A stretch of 64,000 nucleotides of DNA from Candidatus Poribacteria bacterium (GTDB lineage Bacteria > Poribacteria > WGA-4E > PCPOR2b): the NCBI GenBank assembly GCA_022822005.1, contig JAJECO010000046.1:62001-126000 (forward strand), given 5' to 3'. Every line of letters begins with the position of its first letter. Positions within the stretch are counted from its first letter, which is position 1. The position numbers were made by a program, and so were the translations under genes. Shown in pieces: positions 51,463 through 59,749 of this stretch. Under the pieces are notes generated by a model. The model did not search any database. It was not told where the DNA came from and saw only the letters and a program-made list of their open reading frames with translations.

Positions 51463-54198
51463 ATGAAAACAATCGTGCCATTACTGATGCTTTTAACCCT
51501 ATTTCCACTCAACACCTCCGCCCAAGATTACACGCAATGGAGTTTACCCGAAGGCACCAAAGCGCGCCTCGGTAAAGGGTGGATAAGTGAGATAAAGTAT
51601 TCTCCCAACGGCACACATCTCGCGGTGGCGAGTAGTATAGGGATTTGGATATACGATGCCCACACCGGCGAAGAACTCGCCCTGGTCACCGGGCATACGG
51701 GTTGGGTCAGGAGCGTATCGTTCAGTCCAGATGGTCTAACCCTCGCCAGTGGGAGTTGGCAGGAAATCCGTCTGTGGGACGTCAACACAGGTGCACACAG
51801 ACGCACCCTTACCGGGCATACGGATTGGGTCTTAAGCGTATCGTTTAGTCCAGATGGTCTAACCCTCGCCAGTGGGAGTTATGACGATACGGTTCGTCTG
51901 TGGGACGTCAATACAGGTGCACATATACGGACGCTCACTGGGCATACATCTGGTGTCAGTAGCGTATCGTTCAGTCCCGATGGAAACACTATCGCAAGTG
52001 GGGGTCGGGACGTGGTGCGACTGTGGGACGTGGACACAGGTACCCTCATACGCACACTTGAAGGGCATACATCTTGGGTCTATAGCGTATCGTTCAGTCC
52101 CGATGGACGCACACTAGCCAGTGGGAGTGAGGACAGCACGATTCGTTTATGGAACGCGAATACAGGCAGGCATATCCGCACACTTGAAGGGCATACATCT
52201 TGGGTCTATAGCGTATCGTTCAGTCCCGATGGTCGCACGCTTGCCAGTGGGAGTGGGGACGATACGGTTCGTCTGTGGGACGTGAACACCGGTGCACACA
52301 AACGGACACTCACAGGGCATACGGATTGGGTCTTAAGCGTATCGTTCAGTCCCGATGGACGCACGCTTGCCAGTGGGAGTGAGGACAGCACGATTCGTTT
52401 ATGGAACGCGAATACAGGCAGGCATATCCGCACACTTGAAGGGCATACGGATCGGGTCAATAGCGTATCGTTCAGTCCAGATGGTCTAACGCTCGCCAGT
52501 GGGAGTGGGGACGCAACGGTTCGTCTGTGGGACGTCAATACAGGGGCACACAAACGCACGCTCACTGGGCATACGGATCGGGTCAGAAGTGTATCATTCA
52601 GTCCTGATGGTCTAACGCTAGCCAGTGGGAGTGGAGACGAAACGGTTCGTCTGTGGAATGCGAAAACGGGTGCACATATACGGACACTCACTGGGCATAC
52701 ATCTTGGGTCAATAGCGTATCGTTCAGTCCAGATGGTCCAACGCTCGCCAGTGGGAGTAGTGACGCAACGGTTCGTCTGTGGGACGTCAATACAGGGGCA
52801 CACAAACGCACGCTCACTGGGCTTACGGATTATGTCACGAGTGTGTCGTTTAGTCCAGATGGTCGCACGCTGGCTAGTGGGAGTTGGGACGGTACGGCTC
52901 GTCTGTGGGACGTCAATACAGGGGCACATATACGGACACTCACTGGGCATACATCTTGGGTCAATAGCGTATCGTTCAGTCCAAATGGTCTAACCCTCGC
53001 CAGTGGGAGTGATGACGATACGGTTCGTCTGTGGGACGTCAATACAAGGGCACACAAACGCACGCTCACTGGGCATACATCTTGGGTCGGGAGCGTATCG
53101 TTCAGTCCCGATGGTCTGACGCTTGCTAGTGGGAGTGGGGACGGCACAGTCCTCCTGTGGGAGTTGAGCCCGTCCGTTTCCACGCGCACTACAGTGAGCG
53201 TTTCGCCCTCTCCAGTGTCGTCACCCGCTATCGGAGAACAATTCACCCTCTCCCTCACCATCACAAACGGCACAAAGGTCGCAGGCTATCAGGCGACTGT
53301 GGGGTTCGATACCACCGCGCTCCGTTATGTGGAGAGCAGCAATGGTGATTACCTGCCCACCGGCGCATTCTTTATCCCCGCGGCTGTGTCAGGAAATAAG
53401 GTCTCCCTCGCCGCAACCTCTCTATCGGGAGAAAGCAACGGCGATGGCACGCTTGCCACCCTCACCTTTGAGGTTGTCATGGTCAAGGCATCGACGTTGA
53501 CGTTATCCGATGTGGTGCTGTCTGACAGTGTGGGTGTCGGTTTCCAGCCGCAGGTTGAGCATGGGGAAGTGGTCGAACCCAAACAGGTCAAAGGGGATAT
53601 CAACGGGGACGGCGTGGTTAATATCCAGGACTTAGTCCTCGTTGCCGGTCGGTTGGGTCAGACGGGGCAGAACGATGCCGATATGAATGGCGATGGCGTG
53701 GTGAACATCCAAGATTTAGTGCTCGTTGTCGGAGCATTTGGGAATACGGCGGCTGCGCCGTCGTTACACGCCCAAACAGCGGGGCTGTTGACCGCCGCTG
53801 AAGTCGAAGCGTGGCTCATCGAAGCGGAACAGTTGGGACTGACCGATCCCGCCTATCTGCGCGGCATTGCCGTGTTGGAACAACTGCTCGCCGCGTTGAC
53901 ACCGAAAGAGACGGTCCTGTTGCCCAACTACCCCAATCCATTCAACCCTGAAACATGGATACCGTACCATCTCGCGCAAGATGCGGAGGTCGAAGTCACG
54001 ATTTATGATACCAAAGGCGTAATGGTACGTCAGTTCGATCTGGGACATCAGCCTGCGGGGTATTACACGGAGCGGAGTCGTGCCGTATATTGGGACGGAT
54101 GCAACGAGCGCAGGGAATCAGTCGCGAGTGGTGTCTATTTCTATCAACTCCGTGCGGACGATTATACTGTGTCACGACGGATGGTCATCCTCAAGTAG
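51463..54198 (+). CDS. secreted WD40-cohesin-dockerin protein
   Basis: 911 aa. Signal peptide MKTIVPLLMLLTLFPLNTSAQ. Then about 13 WD40 blades (about residues 45-565), most of them near-identical 42-residue units (HTSWVxSVSFSPDGxTLASGS...LWDVNTGAH). A cohesin-like domain follows at about 573-706 (VSVSPSPVSSPAIGEQFTLS, then YQATVGFDTTALRYVE). A dockerin lies at about 712-766 (DINGDGVVNIQDLVLVAG twice, second as DMNGDG). The C-terminal sorting domain NYPNPFNPETWIPY runs from about 825. GAGGA precedes the ATG. It would be exported and could bind dockerin-bearing partners such as the 28273 protein. Confidence 0.9.
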   Translation: MKTIVPLLMLLTLFPLNTSAQDYTQWSLPEGTKARLGKGWISEIKYSPNGTHLAVASSIGIWIYDAHTGEELALVTGHTGWVRSVSFSPDGLTLASGSWQEIRLWDVNTGAHRRTLTGHTDWVLSVSFSPDGLTLASGSYDDTVRLWDVNTGAHIRTLTGHTSGVSSVSFSPDGNTIASGGRDVVRLWDVDTGTLIRTLEGHTSWVYSVSFSPDGRTLASGSEDSTIRLWNANTGRHIRTLEGHTSWVYSVSFSPDGRTLASGSGDDTVRLWDVNTGAHKRTLTGHTDWVLSVSFSPDGRTLASGSEDSTIRLWNANTGRHIRTLEGHTDRVNSVSFSPDGLTLASGSGDATVRLWDVNTGAHKRTLTGHTDRVRSVSFSPDGLTLASGSGDETVRLWNAKTGAHIRTLTGHTSWVNSVSFSPDGPTLASGSSDATVRLWDVNTGAHKRTLTGLTDYVTSVSFSPDGRTLASGSWDGTARLWDVNTGAHIRTLTGHTSWVNSVSFSPNGLTLASGSDDDTVRLWDVNTRAHKRTLTGHTSWVGSVSFSPDGLTLASGSGDGTVLLWELSPSVSTRTTVSVSPSPVSSPAIGEQFTLSLTITNGTKVAGYQATVGFDTTALRYVESSNGDYLPTGAFFIPAAVSGNKVSLAATSLSGESNGDGTLATLTFEVVMVKASTLTLSDVVLSDSVGVGFQPQVEHGEVVEPKQVKGDINGDGVVNIQDLVLVAGRLGQTGQNDADMNGDGVVNIQDLVLVVGAFGNTAAAPSLHAQTAGLLTAAEVEAWLIEAEQLGLTDPAYLRGIAVLEQLLAALTPKETVLLPNYPNPFNPETWIPYHLAQDAEVEVTIYDTKGVMVRQFDLGHQPAGYYTERSRAVYWDGCNERRESVASGVYFYQLRADDYTVSRRMVILK

Positions 54199-54437
54199 GC
54201 ACATAAACTTGACATTTTCGAGTTGTAGAAGGGAACTCCGATTCCTGACTATCTTTGGGCCTATTTTATACACCTAGACCGATATTGCGTTAAACGCCGC
54301 AGGTGCTATTTATCCTGTAAATCCTTCAATCCCGTAAATCCTGATTCAGACAACAATCACGTCACACCATACATAAATCTCAACATAACCCAGCAACTTC
54401 GGTTAAATAGGAGAACCCAACTAGGGTCTTATGCTAG

Positions 54438-54479
54438 TTAACTTCCCTTTTTTATTGGACCTAAAAAAAGGGAAGTTAA
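54438..54479 (+). terminator. hairpin inside the IS left end
   Basis: TTAACTTCCCTTTTTT (54438-54453) and AAAAAAGGGAAGTTAA (54464-54479) are complementary 16-bp arms around a 10-nt loop. It could block readthrough transcription from the WD40 gene into the transposase, as in other insertion sequences. It is also adjacent to the transposase promoter region. Confidence 0.55.
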
Positions 54480-54543
54480 AAAGCCCTCCAGTCTGTTACT
54501 ATAGATGGACCTGACAACCCATCTAACACTGGAGGATATCCCT

Positions 54544-55452
54544 ATGATAACTGATTTCGATGACTTGTGTCTATGGACTTATGTCACTGTTGATGACATT
54601 CTGATAAAACTCACACCATTACTCCGGCGCCCTGGTCCCTGTCCCGATTGTAGTGATAGTGAGTTAATTGCTATGATATTGATTGCCGAGTGTAAGGGGT
54701 GGGACATCGAAACCCAACTGCTATCGGAATTTAGCCAGCACCGGCATCTGTTCCCTATATTGCCGTGTCAGAGCCGGTTCAATCGGCGAAGACGCAACTT
54801 GGGGGCAATCATCAATCAGATTCGACAGCTTCTGTTGGCAGGCATTGAAGCAGCGTCAGAACAACTGTGTATTATTGATAGTTTGCCGATTCCAGTCATT
54901 CAGTTTCATCTGGTGCCTTCATCAACTAACAATTGGTCATGCTATGAAGCCGATTATGGTCGAGTCGAATCCAAGAAACAGACCATTTTCGGCTATAAAC
55001 TGCATCTGTTAGTCACTGCAAGTGGAGTGATTGTTGATTTTGAACTGGCACCCGCTTGTGAAACCGATTTAGCGGTTGGTTACGAATTACTCTCCAATCA
55101 TCAAAATAAGCAAGTGATAGGGGATAAAGCCTATATTAGCACACAAGTCAAAGACCAATTAGCCCAACTGAACTGTATCGATTTGATAACCGCACCACGA
55201 CGCAACCAGAAACAGCAGATTTCCACACAACCCAAGCGGTGGATTAACCAAATTAGGCAGATAGTTGAAACCGTTAATGGGCAATTGAGTCAACAATTTC
55301 ATACACAAAACAATCATGCACATAGTTTCTGGGGATTATGCTCGCGCTTATACGCCAAACTCACCGCTCATACCCTCTGTATTTATCTGAATCAGCTATC
55401 CAAAAAAGAGGCATGTTTACAGATTAAAGAGTTGGCTTTTCCTGTGCATTAG
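54544..55452 (+). CDS. IS982-family transposase
   Basis: 302 aa from the ATG at 54544, which has GGAGGA 8 bp upstream; an ATG 39 bp earlier is possible. A DDE-type transposase: first Asp in LCIIDSLPIPV, second Asp near VIVDFELAPACETDLAV, GDKAYIS carrying an Asp, and Glu in the distal QIVETVNGQLSQQFH region. The fold and motif GYKLHLLVT are as in IS982 relatives. It looks intact and may be active. The element sits between the WD40-cohesin gene and an LRR remnant. Confidence 0.88.
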   Translation: MITDFDDLCLWTYVTVDDILIKLTPLLRRPGPCPDCSDSELIAMILIAECKGWDIETQLLSEFSQHRHLFPILPCQSRFNRRRRNLGAIINQIRQLLLAGIEAASEQLCIIDSLPIPVIQFHLVPSSTNNWSCYEADYGRVESKKQTIFGYKLHLLVTASGVIVDFELAPACETDLAVGYELLSNHQNKQVIGDKAYISTQVKDQLAQLNCIDLITAPRRNQKQQISTQPKRWINQIRQIVETVNGQLSQQFHTQNNHAHSFWGLCSRLYAKLTAHTLCIYLNQLSKKEACLQIKELAFPVH

Positions 55453-55475
55453 CAACTAGCATAAGACCCTATTAA

Positions 55476-55526
55476 CTATCTGCTAGCGATTATTCCAAAA
55501 CGCGGAAGATGTTGATCATCAAATAA
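55476..55526 (+). pseudogene. 3' remnant of an LRR-mosaic gene
   Basis: Sixteen codons LSASDYSKTRKMLIIK plus stop, matching the end of the 1851-aa protein (LSAGDYSATRKMLIIK). Homology starts within 5 bp of the IS boundary. It is the only visible residue of a lost paralogue; the adjacent downstream sequence (AAGGGGAAAGGAAATTTCACC...) also matches the region after the intact gene. Confidence 0.85.
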
Positions 55527-55871
55527 GGGGAAAGGAAATTTCACCGTTTACGATGACTATAGTTTATACCAGCTCTACGGCACGCATATCGCATGTGGAG
55601 CCAATTCCCTGCTTGATGGAGGGGCAGTACACAAAGACACCGTGTGTCAAGTATAAGGAGGTCTATCTCAACAACTATGACTTAGTGACTACGACTTGGT
55701 AACGATCAAGCCCTTATTATTACAGTCAGAGGATAAAGGAGCCATTTGTGGTCTATTAGCACATTCGGAACGAGAGCGGAGAGTTAATTTATTATACGGT
55801 TAGGGGCGAAAATTAGATCGAGACTCTTACCATTCGATTAAACGAAACTCTTACAAATAGGAGGACTAAAC
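55527..55871. other. decayed downstream flank of the lost LRR paralogue
   Basis: The first ~60 bp match 49706-49770, encoding GKGNFTVYDDYSLYQLYG-type residues, then the frame stops. The rest has no clear gene. AGGAGG near its end is the ribosome site of the next, broken gene. Confidence 0.5.
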
Positions 55872-56445
55872 GTGAAATTACCTGATAACTTCAATATCGC
55901 TTATTATGCAGCTAGATATTCTGACGATGATACCCCTATCGAACGCATCGCAACTGAAGTAAAAGAGAGAAGTAAAAGAGAGGGGATATCTAACGAAAAG
56001 TGACTTGATAACCGTTTCAATTTGGAAATCGAAATACAGAAATGTGGGCAGTGTCAAACAAAACAGTGATAATTTTATTGAGGAGATAACACGTACTGCT
56101 TTATATCCTGACACACCTGAACAGGATAGAATTAACGGTTTATGTCATCTGCGAGGCGTTAGTTTGGCAACAGCATCTGCAATCTTACATTGGTTTCATC
56201 AAGACCCGTATCCCATTTGGGATGGCCCCGCCTTAGAGACTATTCAGTTTGACAAAGACCAATATAAAAATGACCTTGAACGGTGGGGTGCCTATGTGTC
56301 ATTTTGTAGGGATATAGTAGGGCAAAAAGGGGTGCATATCCGAGTTTTAGGCCGTGCGCTCTGGCAATTCTCAAAAAGCAACATAATCTGGCAAGTTGGA
56401 TCTGGAAACTGCAAAGCGGGGGATAGCGGTGCTCACCGGGGTTGA
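55872..56445 (+). pseudogene. HhH-domain protein gene frameshifted by a 13-bp tandem duplication
   Basis: A GTG at 55872 with AGGAGG upstream opens VKLPDNFNIAYYAARYSDDD. The frame is broken by two copies of AAGTAAAAGAGAG (55957-55969, 55970-55982). Removing one copy restores IATEVKERGYLTKSDLITVSI and joins the track ORF at 56005, giving a ~187-aa protein. The rest has a helix-hairpin-helix core (LCHLRGVSLATASAILHWFHQDPYPIWDG) like DNA-glycosylase-type HhH families and a C-terminal LGRALWQFSKSN. The exact function is unknown; it is likely DNA-binding or base-excision related. Confidence 0.8.
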
Positions 56446-56545
56446 TTGTGCGACAAATCTACGAGCATCAACCCTCCAAGGTAATCCAATCTCGAACCGA
56501 CCTGCCGTCAGCATCTGGTTGCCCCGATAGCGGGTGTAGTGCTTT

Positions 56546-57235
56546 TCAGGCTAACTGTTTCCTTTCTCGCCAGACGCCCCTATTGGAATCGTAAATAACC
56601 GGCATGTTTCGGTCCCCGACTCTCACTGTTCCAACGGGGTCTCCCATCGCATTCGTTTCGATGGCATCAACCCGGATGTCCTCTACTCGGCTTTCATGAC
56701 CTAAGACAAGGGTTTGGCGTTTCAGACCGACCACCAAATTCTGGGGATTGTCCTTAGTGACATCGATAATCCGTTGGATCTCCACCACCTGCATCTTAGG
56801 CGTTTCTTTCCATTTCCGCATCCAGTTCCAGACCCTATCGATAGGGATATCCAACTCTTCCGCGATAATTTTGCCGCGCCTCGACCTCGGCAGATGCGAC
56901 AGCGAGTTCCATAACTCCTCTGCGCGTTCATAGTTAGGGTGAGGGCGTCGTGCGGGTTTGGTTCGAAAATTACGCGGTCCATCGTAGCCCAGTGCCTCCA
57001 GTTCCGCGTTAAAGTCGGGGCGCTCTATCATCCGATATACTGTTCGGGGATTCACCTCAAGGGCTTTAGCGATTGCGTCGGCGTCCCTGGTCAACCGCGC
57101 GAATATAAACGCTGCTCTTTTAACCTGTTCGTGCTTCTCGTCTCTGGTGGGTCTTGTTATTCTGCGGGAGGGTTTTATGACCTGCTGGTGTTTCTTGTTT
57201 CCGGTGGATTTCGTCCCACTATGGGGAAATCTCAT
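56546..57235 (-). CDS. protein with two helix-turn-helix motifs
   Basis: 229 aa; AAGGAGA precedes the ATG at 57235. A basic N-terminus is followed by an HTH-like segment at about 56-78 (DAIAKALEVNPRTVYRMIERP) and another at about 117-142 (RGKIIAEELDIPIDRVWNWMRKWKE). The C-terminal part is a beta-rich domain (KRQTLVLGHESRVEDIRVDA). It is a DNA-binding protein, perhaps a regulator or part of a mobile element. It lies 141 bp downstream of the SWIM gene on the same strand. Confidence 0.65.
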   Translation of the reverse strand: MRFPHSGTKSTGNKKHQQVIKPSRRITRPTRDEKHEQVKRAAFIFARLTRDADAIAKALEVNPRTVYRMIERPDFNAELEALGYDGPRNFRTKPARRPHPNYERAEELWNSLSHLPRSRRGKIIAEELDIPIDRVWNWMRKWKETPKMQVVEIQRIIDVTKDNPQNLVVGLKRQTLVLGHESRVEDIRVDAIETNAMGDPVGTVRVGDRNMPVIYDSNRGVWRERKQLA

Positions 57236-57376
57236 TCAGTTGTCTCCTTTTACATTTGACACGCTTTGTTAGAACTGGCGTCAATCGGTATTGTCATACA
57301 GTTCCTGTCGCGGATTGAGTAATGCCAGCGAGTAGATTGTTAGCTGTGGCGATGAATCCACTCGCCGGCGGCTGGG

Positions 57377-57724
57377 CTATTTGAATTGTTCATTAAAGAG
57401 AAGGACTGCGATCTGGTGCTTGCACTGATTGCCTTGGGAAGCGTCAGCGCAGTTGCACTCAACCTGTCCATTTTTGCGGACACGGTAAACCGTATCGGGA
57501 TGGGTCTGGGAATCCACCCAGTAGAATTCGTTGGTCTGGTCCCTATGATCGAACGCGACGCTTCCATGATTTAAGAGGTCAAGCGCTTGACGGACGCGAC
57601 GCATGTTTGAGCGTTGCGGGCTAATGCCGATTGCCCGGCATTGGGTACGAAGTTCGTCTACATCGTAAACACCGGTAGGAGCAACGTCGCTTGACTTAGG
57701 AGGTCTTCTCATGTTATTATTCAT
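57377..57724 (-). CDS. SWIM zinc-finger protein
   Basis: 115 aa from the ATG at 57724, preceded by AGGAAAGG; the longer track start reads through the leader. The C-terminus has the SWIM motif CxCx(n)CxH: VECNCADASQGNQCKHQIAVLL. The N-terminus is helical and basic (NMRRVRQALDLLNHG). SWIM domains bind zinc and often nucleic acid or protein partners. It is probably the first gene of an operon with the HTH protein. Its leader is highly folded (see regulatory entries). Confidence 0.72.
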   Translation of the reverse strand: MNNNMRRPPKSSDVAPTGVYDVDELRTQCRAIGISPQRSNMRRVRQALDLLNHGSVAFDHRDQTNEFYWVDSQTHPDTVYRVRKNGQVECNCADASQGNQCKHQIAVLLFNEQFK

Positions 57725-57730
57725 AACAAT

Positions 57731-57767
57731 ATCCTTTCCTAAGGATACATTATCCCTTCCGGGATAA
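57731..57767 (-). promoter_or_regulatory. two small hairpins in the SWIM leader, one over the ribosome site
   Basis: In the minus-strand transcript, TTATCCC-GGAA-GGGATAA (57750-57767) is a 7-bp hairpin. Just after it, ATCC-TTAGGAAA-GGAT (57731-57746) contains the AGGAAAGG ribosome site, so folding would hide it. The start codon follows at 57724. Confidence 0.45.
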
Positions 57768-57784
57768 TTGGTCATACATCTATA

Positions 57785-57840
57785 TCGGTGAAATTGAAGC
57801 AGTGATAAGCACCGCGAATGCTTATCACTGCTTTCACCGA
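57785..57840. promoter_or_regulatory. long hairpin at the head of the SWIM leader
   Basis: TCGGTGAAA and GCAGTGATAAGCA pair with TGCTTATCACTGC and TTTCACCGA, 22 bp in all, with a 5-nt bulge (TTGAA) and a 7-nt loop CCGCGAA. It starts about 10 nt from the predicted transcription start. It could be an RNA stem or a protein-binding DNA palindrome. Confidence 0.6.
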
Positions 57841-57856
57841 TTCTTTAACTATTATA

Positions 57857-57886
57857 ATGATACTACACAGTCTTTGGTTTTGTCAA
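57857..57886 (-). promoter_or_regulatory. putative sigma-70 promoter of the SWIM operon
   Basis: On the minus strand TTGACA (complement of 57881-57886) and TATCAT (complement of 57857-57862) are spaced 18 bp. TATAAT follows directly. The leader to the SWIM ATG would be ~125 nt. Confidence 0.5.
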
Positions 57887-57940
57887 GTGAAAATTCTTGT
57901 CAAGTAAAAACACAATATTAATTGACAATTCAATTGTCAA
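57880..57940. promoter_or_regulatory. cluster of TTGTCAA boxes (operator candidate)
   Basis: TTGTCAAGT occurs at 57880-57888 and 57897-57905 (17-bp spacing), followed by the perfect palindrome TTGACAATT-C-AATTGTCAA at 57922-57940. The first box overlaps the -35 element of the minus-strand promoter, so a repressor could bind here. Confidence 0.45.
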
Positions 57941-58298
57941 TAACTTGCCCCGGAGATGCTCCCTATCTCCTCACTTTGACGAAGTTCATTCTTACCGCTA
58001 TCAATCATTCAGAAGCCCCTCCCTCCTGTAGTAACCTCCCAATCATCAATAACCTAATCAAAACGCAAAAGTACCCTTAACTAAGAAGGTGTAAGATTGA
58101 ATTTCGCCGTAAATTGAGGGATAAATGTAAAAACTTGCGGACAAATTTTACACAGTTGACATATTCAGATCCAAAATCAGGACTGTCGGTAAAACCGACA
58201 CCCGATGGACTTATCGATAGATAATGATTTAGAATAAAAAAGGAAGGAAATTTACTGTTTAGGATACGACGCCATTGGCGCAATTGTGTGGGCGTTTG
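57941..58298. other. intergenic region, nothing clear
   Basis: A low-complexity, AT-rich stretch without coding signs. The 68-aa minus-strand track ORF (58077-58283) has no ribosome site or motif and is not accepted. Confidence 0.4.
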
Positions 58299-58679
58299 TC
58301 ACTGGTTAGCATAGAACTCAAACGCATTCTCGATGTGATGAAGTTTGATGAGTTCAAAATTCCACGACAGAACAACTGCAACAACGTCGAATTGGCAGGG
58401 GACATCTAGGAGCTTCTGTGTTTGCAAGTAATGTAACGCAACCTTAGAGATCTGTTTCTGTTTGGCAGGGGTGACAGCGGCTTGTGGCGGACCAAACTTG
58501 CTGCTCCGCCGTGTCTTGACTTCAACGAACGCAATCCGTCCTCCACGTTGGACGATCAGATCAATCTCACCTGAACGCGTACGATAGTTCCGCGCATGAA
58601 TTTCGTATCCTTGCGCTTTGAAGTGCTCGACGGCAAGGGCTTCGCCGATCCTTCCCACCTTAATTCTGGAGTCGCTCAT
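58299..58679 (-). CDS. yraN: YraN family (UPF0102) endonuclease-like protein
   Basis: 126 aa from the ATG at 58679, which begins 1 bp after the rnhB stop; the longer track start overlaps rnhB. The restriction-endonuclease-like core is visible: RIGEALAVEHFKAQGY, then GEIDLIV...IAFVEVKTR (the D/E-x-K catalytic pattern). The family is widespread next to rnhB. It probably processes or binds DNA; the precise role is unresolved. Confidence 0.9.
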   Translation of the reverse strand: MSDSRIKVGRIGEALAVEHFKAQGYEIHARNYRTRSGEIDLIVQRGGRIAFVEVKTRRSSKFGPPQAAVTPAKQKQISKVALHYLQTQKLLDVPCQFDVVAVVLSWNFELIKLHHIENAFEFYANQ

Positions 58680-58680
58680 T

Positions 58681-59403
58681 TCATTGAAGTTTAAAACTAT
58701 GCCGATGGATAGGGCAGGGACCGAGTTGGGCAATTGCCTGACGATGTAGAAGTGTGCCGTATCCTTTGTGGATCCGAAAGCCATATCCCGGATAGGTGTC
58801 ATCAAATTCAACCATCAGACGATCTCGTGTGACTTTCGCGATAATCGAGGCAGCAGCAATAGACTGGATGAGGGTATCCCCCTTGGGAATTGCTTTAGCA
58901 GGTTGCTCTGAATCCCGATGCGATCGGGGTAGAGGAATTTCAGGAAGGTGTGTGCCATCCACAAGGGCGTAATCTGGGGAAGGCGTGATTTCCGTAACAG
59001 CCTGAGCCATCGCCTCCATAGTGGCTCGAAGGATATTGATTTGATCAATATCCTGATTATTAATACAACCAACACCAACTGCTACAGCCGCATGGTGGAT
59101 CTCGTCGAACAATTTCTCCCGCTTTTTGGGTGTCAGCTGTTTTGAATCTGTCACACCTGAGATCTGACAGTCGACGGGAAGAATAACAGCTGCTGCGACA
59201 ACAGGACCGGCTAATGCACCTCGTCCAGCTTCATCAATTCCTGCGATACGCTGATAGCCCTGCTGTCGTAGGGTTTGTTCAAACTGTTGTATCTCTGTTG
59301 GAGAGTTTTCTCTACGCGTTATCTTGCCGCCTTTCACGGATTCGTATACCTTTTCCAGTTCGGTCTCGTAGGTAGTACAGCTTTGCTCGACGGATGGAGC
59401 CAT
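58681..59403 (-). CDS. rnhB: ribonuclease HII
   Basis: RNase HII removes ribonucleotides and RNA primers from DNA/RNA hybrids. The motifs [15 protein letters not shown] (DE catalytic pair), [24 protein letters not shown] and [12 protein letters not shown] are present. I give the ATG at 59403 (240 aa), which overlaps rplS by 92 bp. A GTG at 59337 would give 218 aa, nearer the family length, but has only a distant AAGG. It is embedded between rplS and yraN in the ribosome/processing cluster. Confidence 0.92.
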   Translation of the reverse strand: MAPSVEQSCTTYETELEKVYESVKGGKITRRENSPTEIQQFEQTLRQQGYQRIAGIDEAGRGALAGPVVAAAVILPVDCQISGVTDSKQLTPKKREKLFDEIHHAAVAVGVGCINNQDIDQINILRATMEAMAQAVTEITPSPDYALVDGTHLPEIPLPRSHRDSEQPAKAIPKGDTLIQSIAAASIIAKVTRDRLMVEFDDTYPGYGFRIHKGYGTLLHRQAIAQLGPCPIHRHSFKLQ

Positions 59404-59665
59404 ATCGAATAATCTGGATACTCTCGATATTCGGTGAATGTGCGGGAAAGGTCCTTTCACTCCCCTCGCCATACGCAACACGACGGACGGTAAACGTTTC
59501 ACTCAAGCCACCGTTGGACCGCCGAATGACCGTGCCTTCATAAGCCTGGATACGTTCTTTCGAGCCCTCTCGGATACGGGTGTTAACCCGCACGAGATCA
59601 CCGGGTCCAAAATTAGGAAGATCGCTTTTGGTATGTTCGCTCTCTACAGATTCAATAAGATTCAT
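59312..59665 (-). CDS. rplS: 50S ribosomal protein L19
   Basis: 117 aa from the ATG at 59665, which has AGGAGGA just upstream; the earlier track start is not supported. It has the L19 core [23 protein letters not shown] and the C-terminal [16 protein letters not shown]19 sits at the 30S-50S interface. It lies 85 bp downstream of trmD, and its end overlaps the preferred rnhB start. Confidence 0.95.
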   Translation of the reverse strand: MNLIESVESEHTKSDLPNFGPGDLVRVNTRIREGSKERIQAYEGTVIRRSNGGLSETFTVRRVAYGEGSERTFPAHSPNIESIQIIRYGSIRRAKLYYLRDRTGKGIRIRERRQDNA

Positions 59666-59749
59666 TGCTTGGTTCCTCCTTAGACATAATACGTATAAAA
59701 AAAGAAATAATGCGTAATGCGTAAAGGCCATCTGCTTACGTATTACTCG

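Larger units (their letters stand above)
54422..55471 (+). mobile_element. IS982-family insertion sequence
   Basis: A 1050-bp element with perfect 18-bp terminal inverted repeats TAGGGTCTTATGCTAGTT (54422-54439) and its complement (55454-55471). It encloses one complete transposase gene. The flanks (AACCCAAC on the left, TTAACTAT on the right) show no target-site duplication. Immediately to the right begins the C-terminal coding remnant of an LRR paralogue. Confidence 0.85.

Noticed and set aside
51640-53160. CRISPR-like or tandem array in the WD40 gene
   Set aside because: The regular 126-bp units are in-frame WD40 codons without unique spacers, and no cas gene is present.
58077-58283. 68-aa minus-strand ORF in the yraN-SWIM gap
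   Set aside because: Low-complexity sequence without ribosome site or motif.
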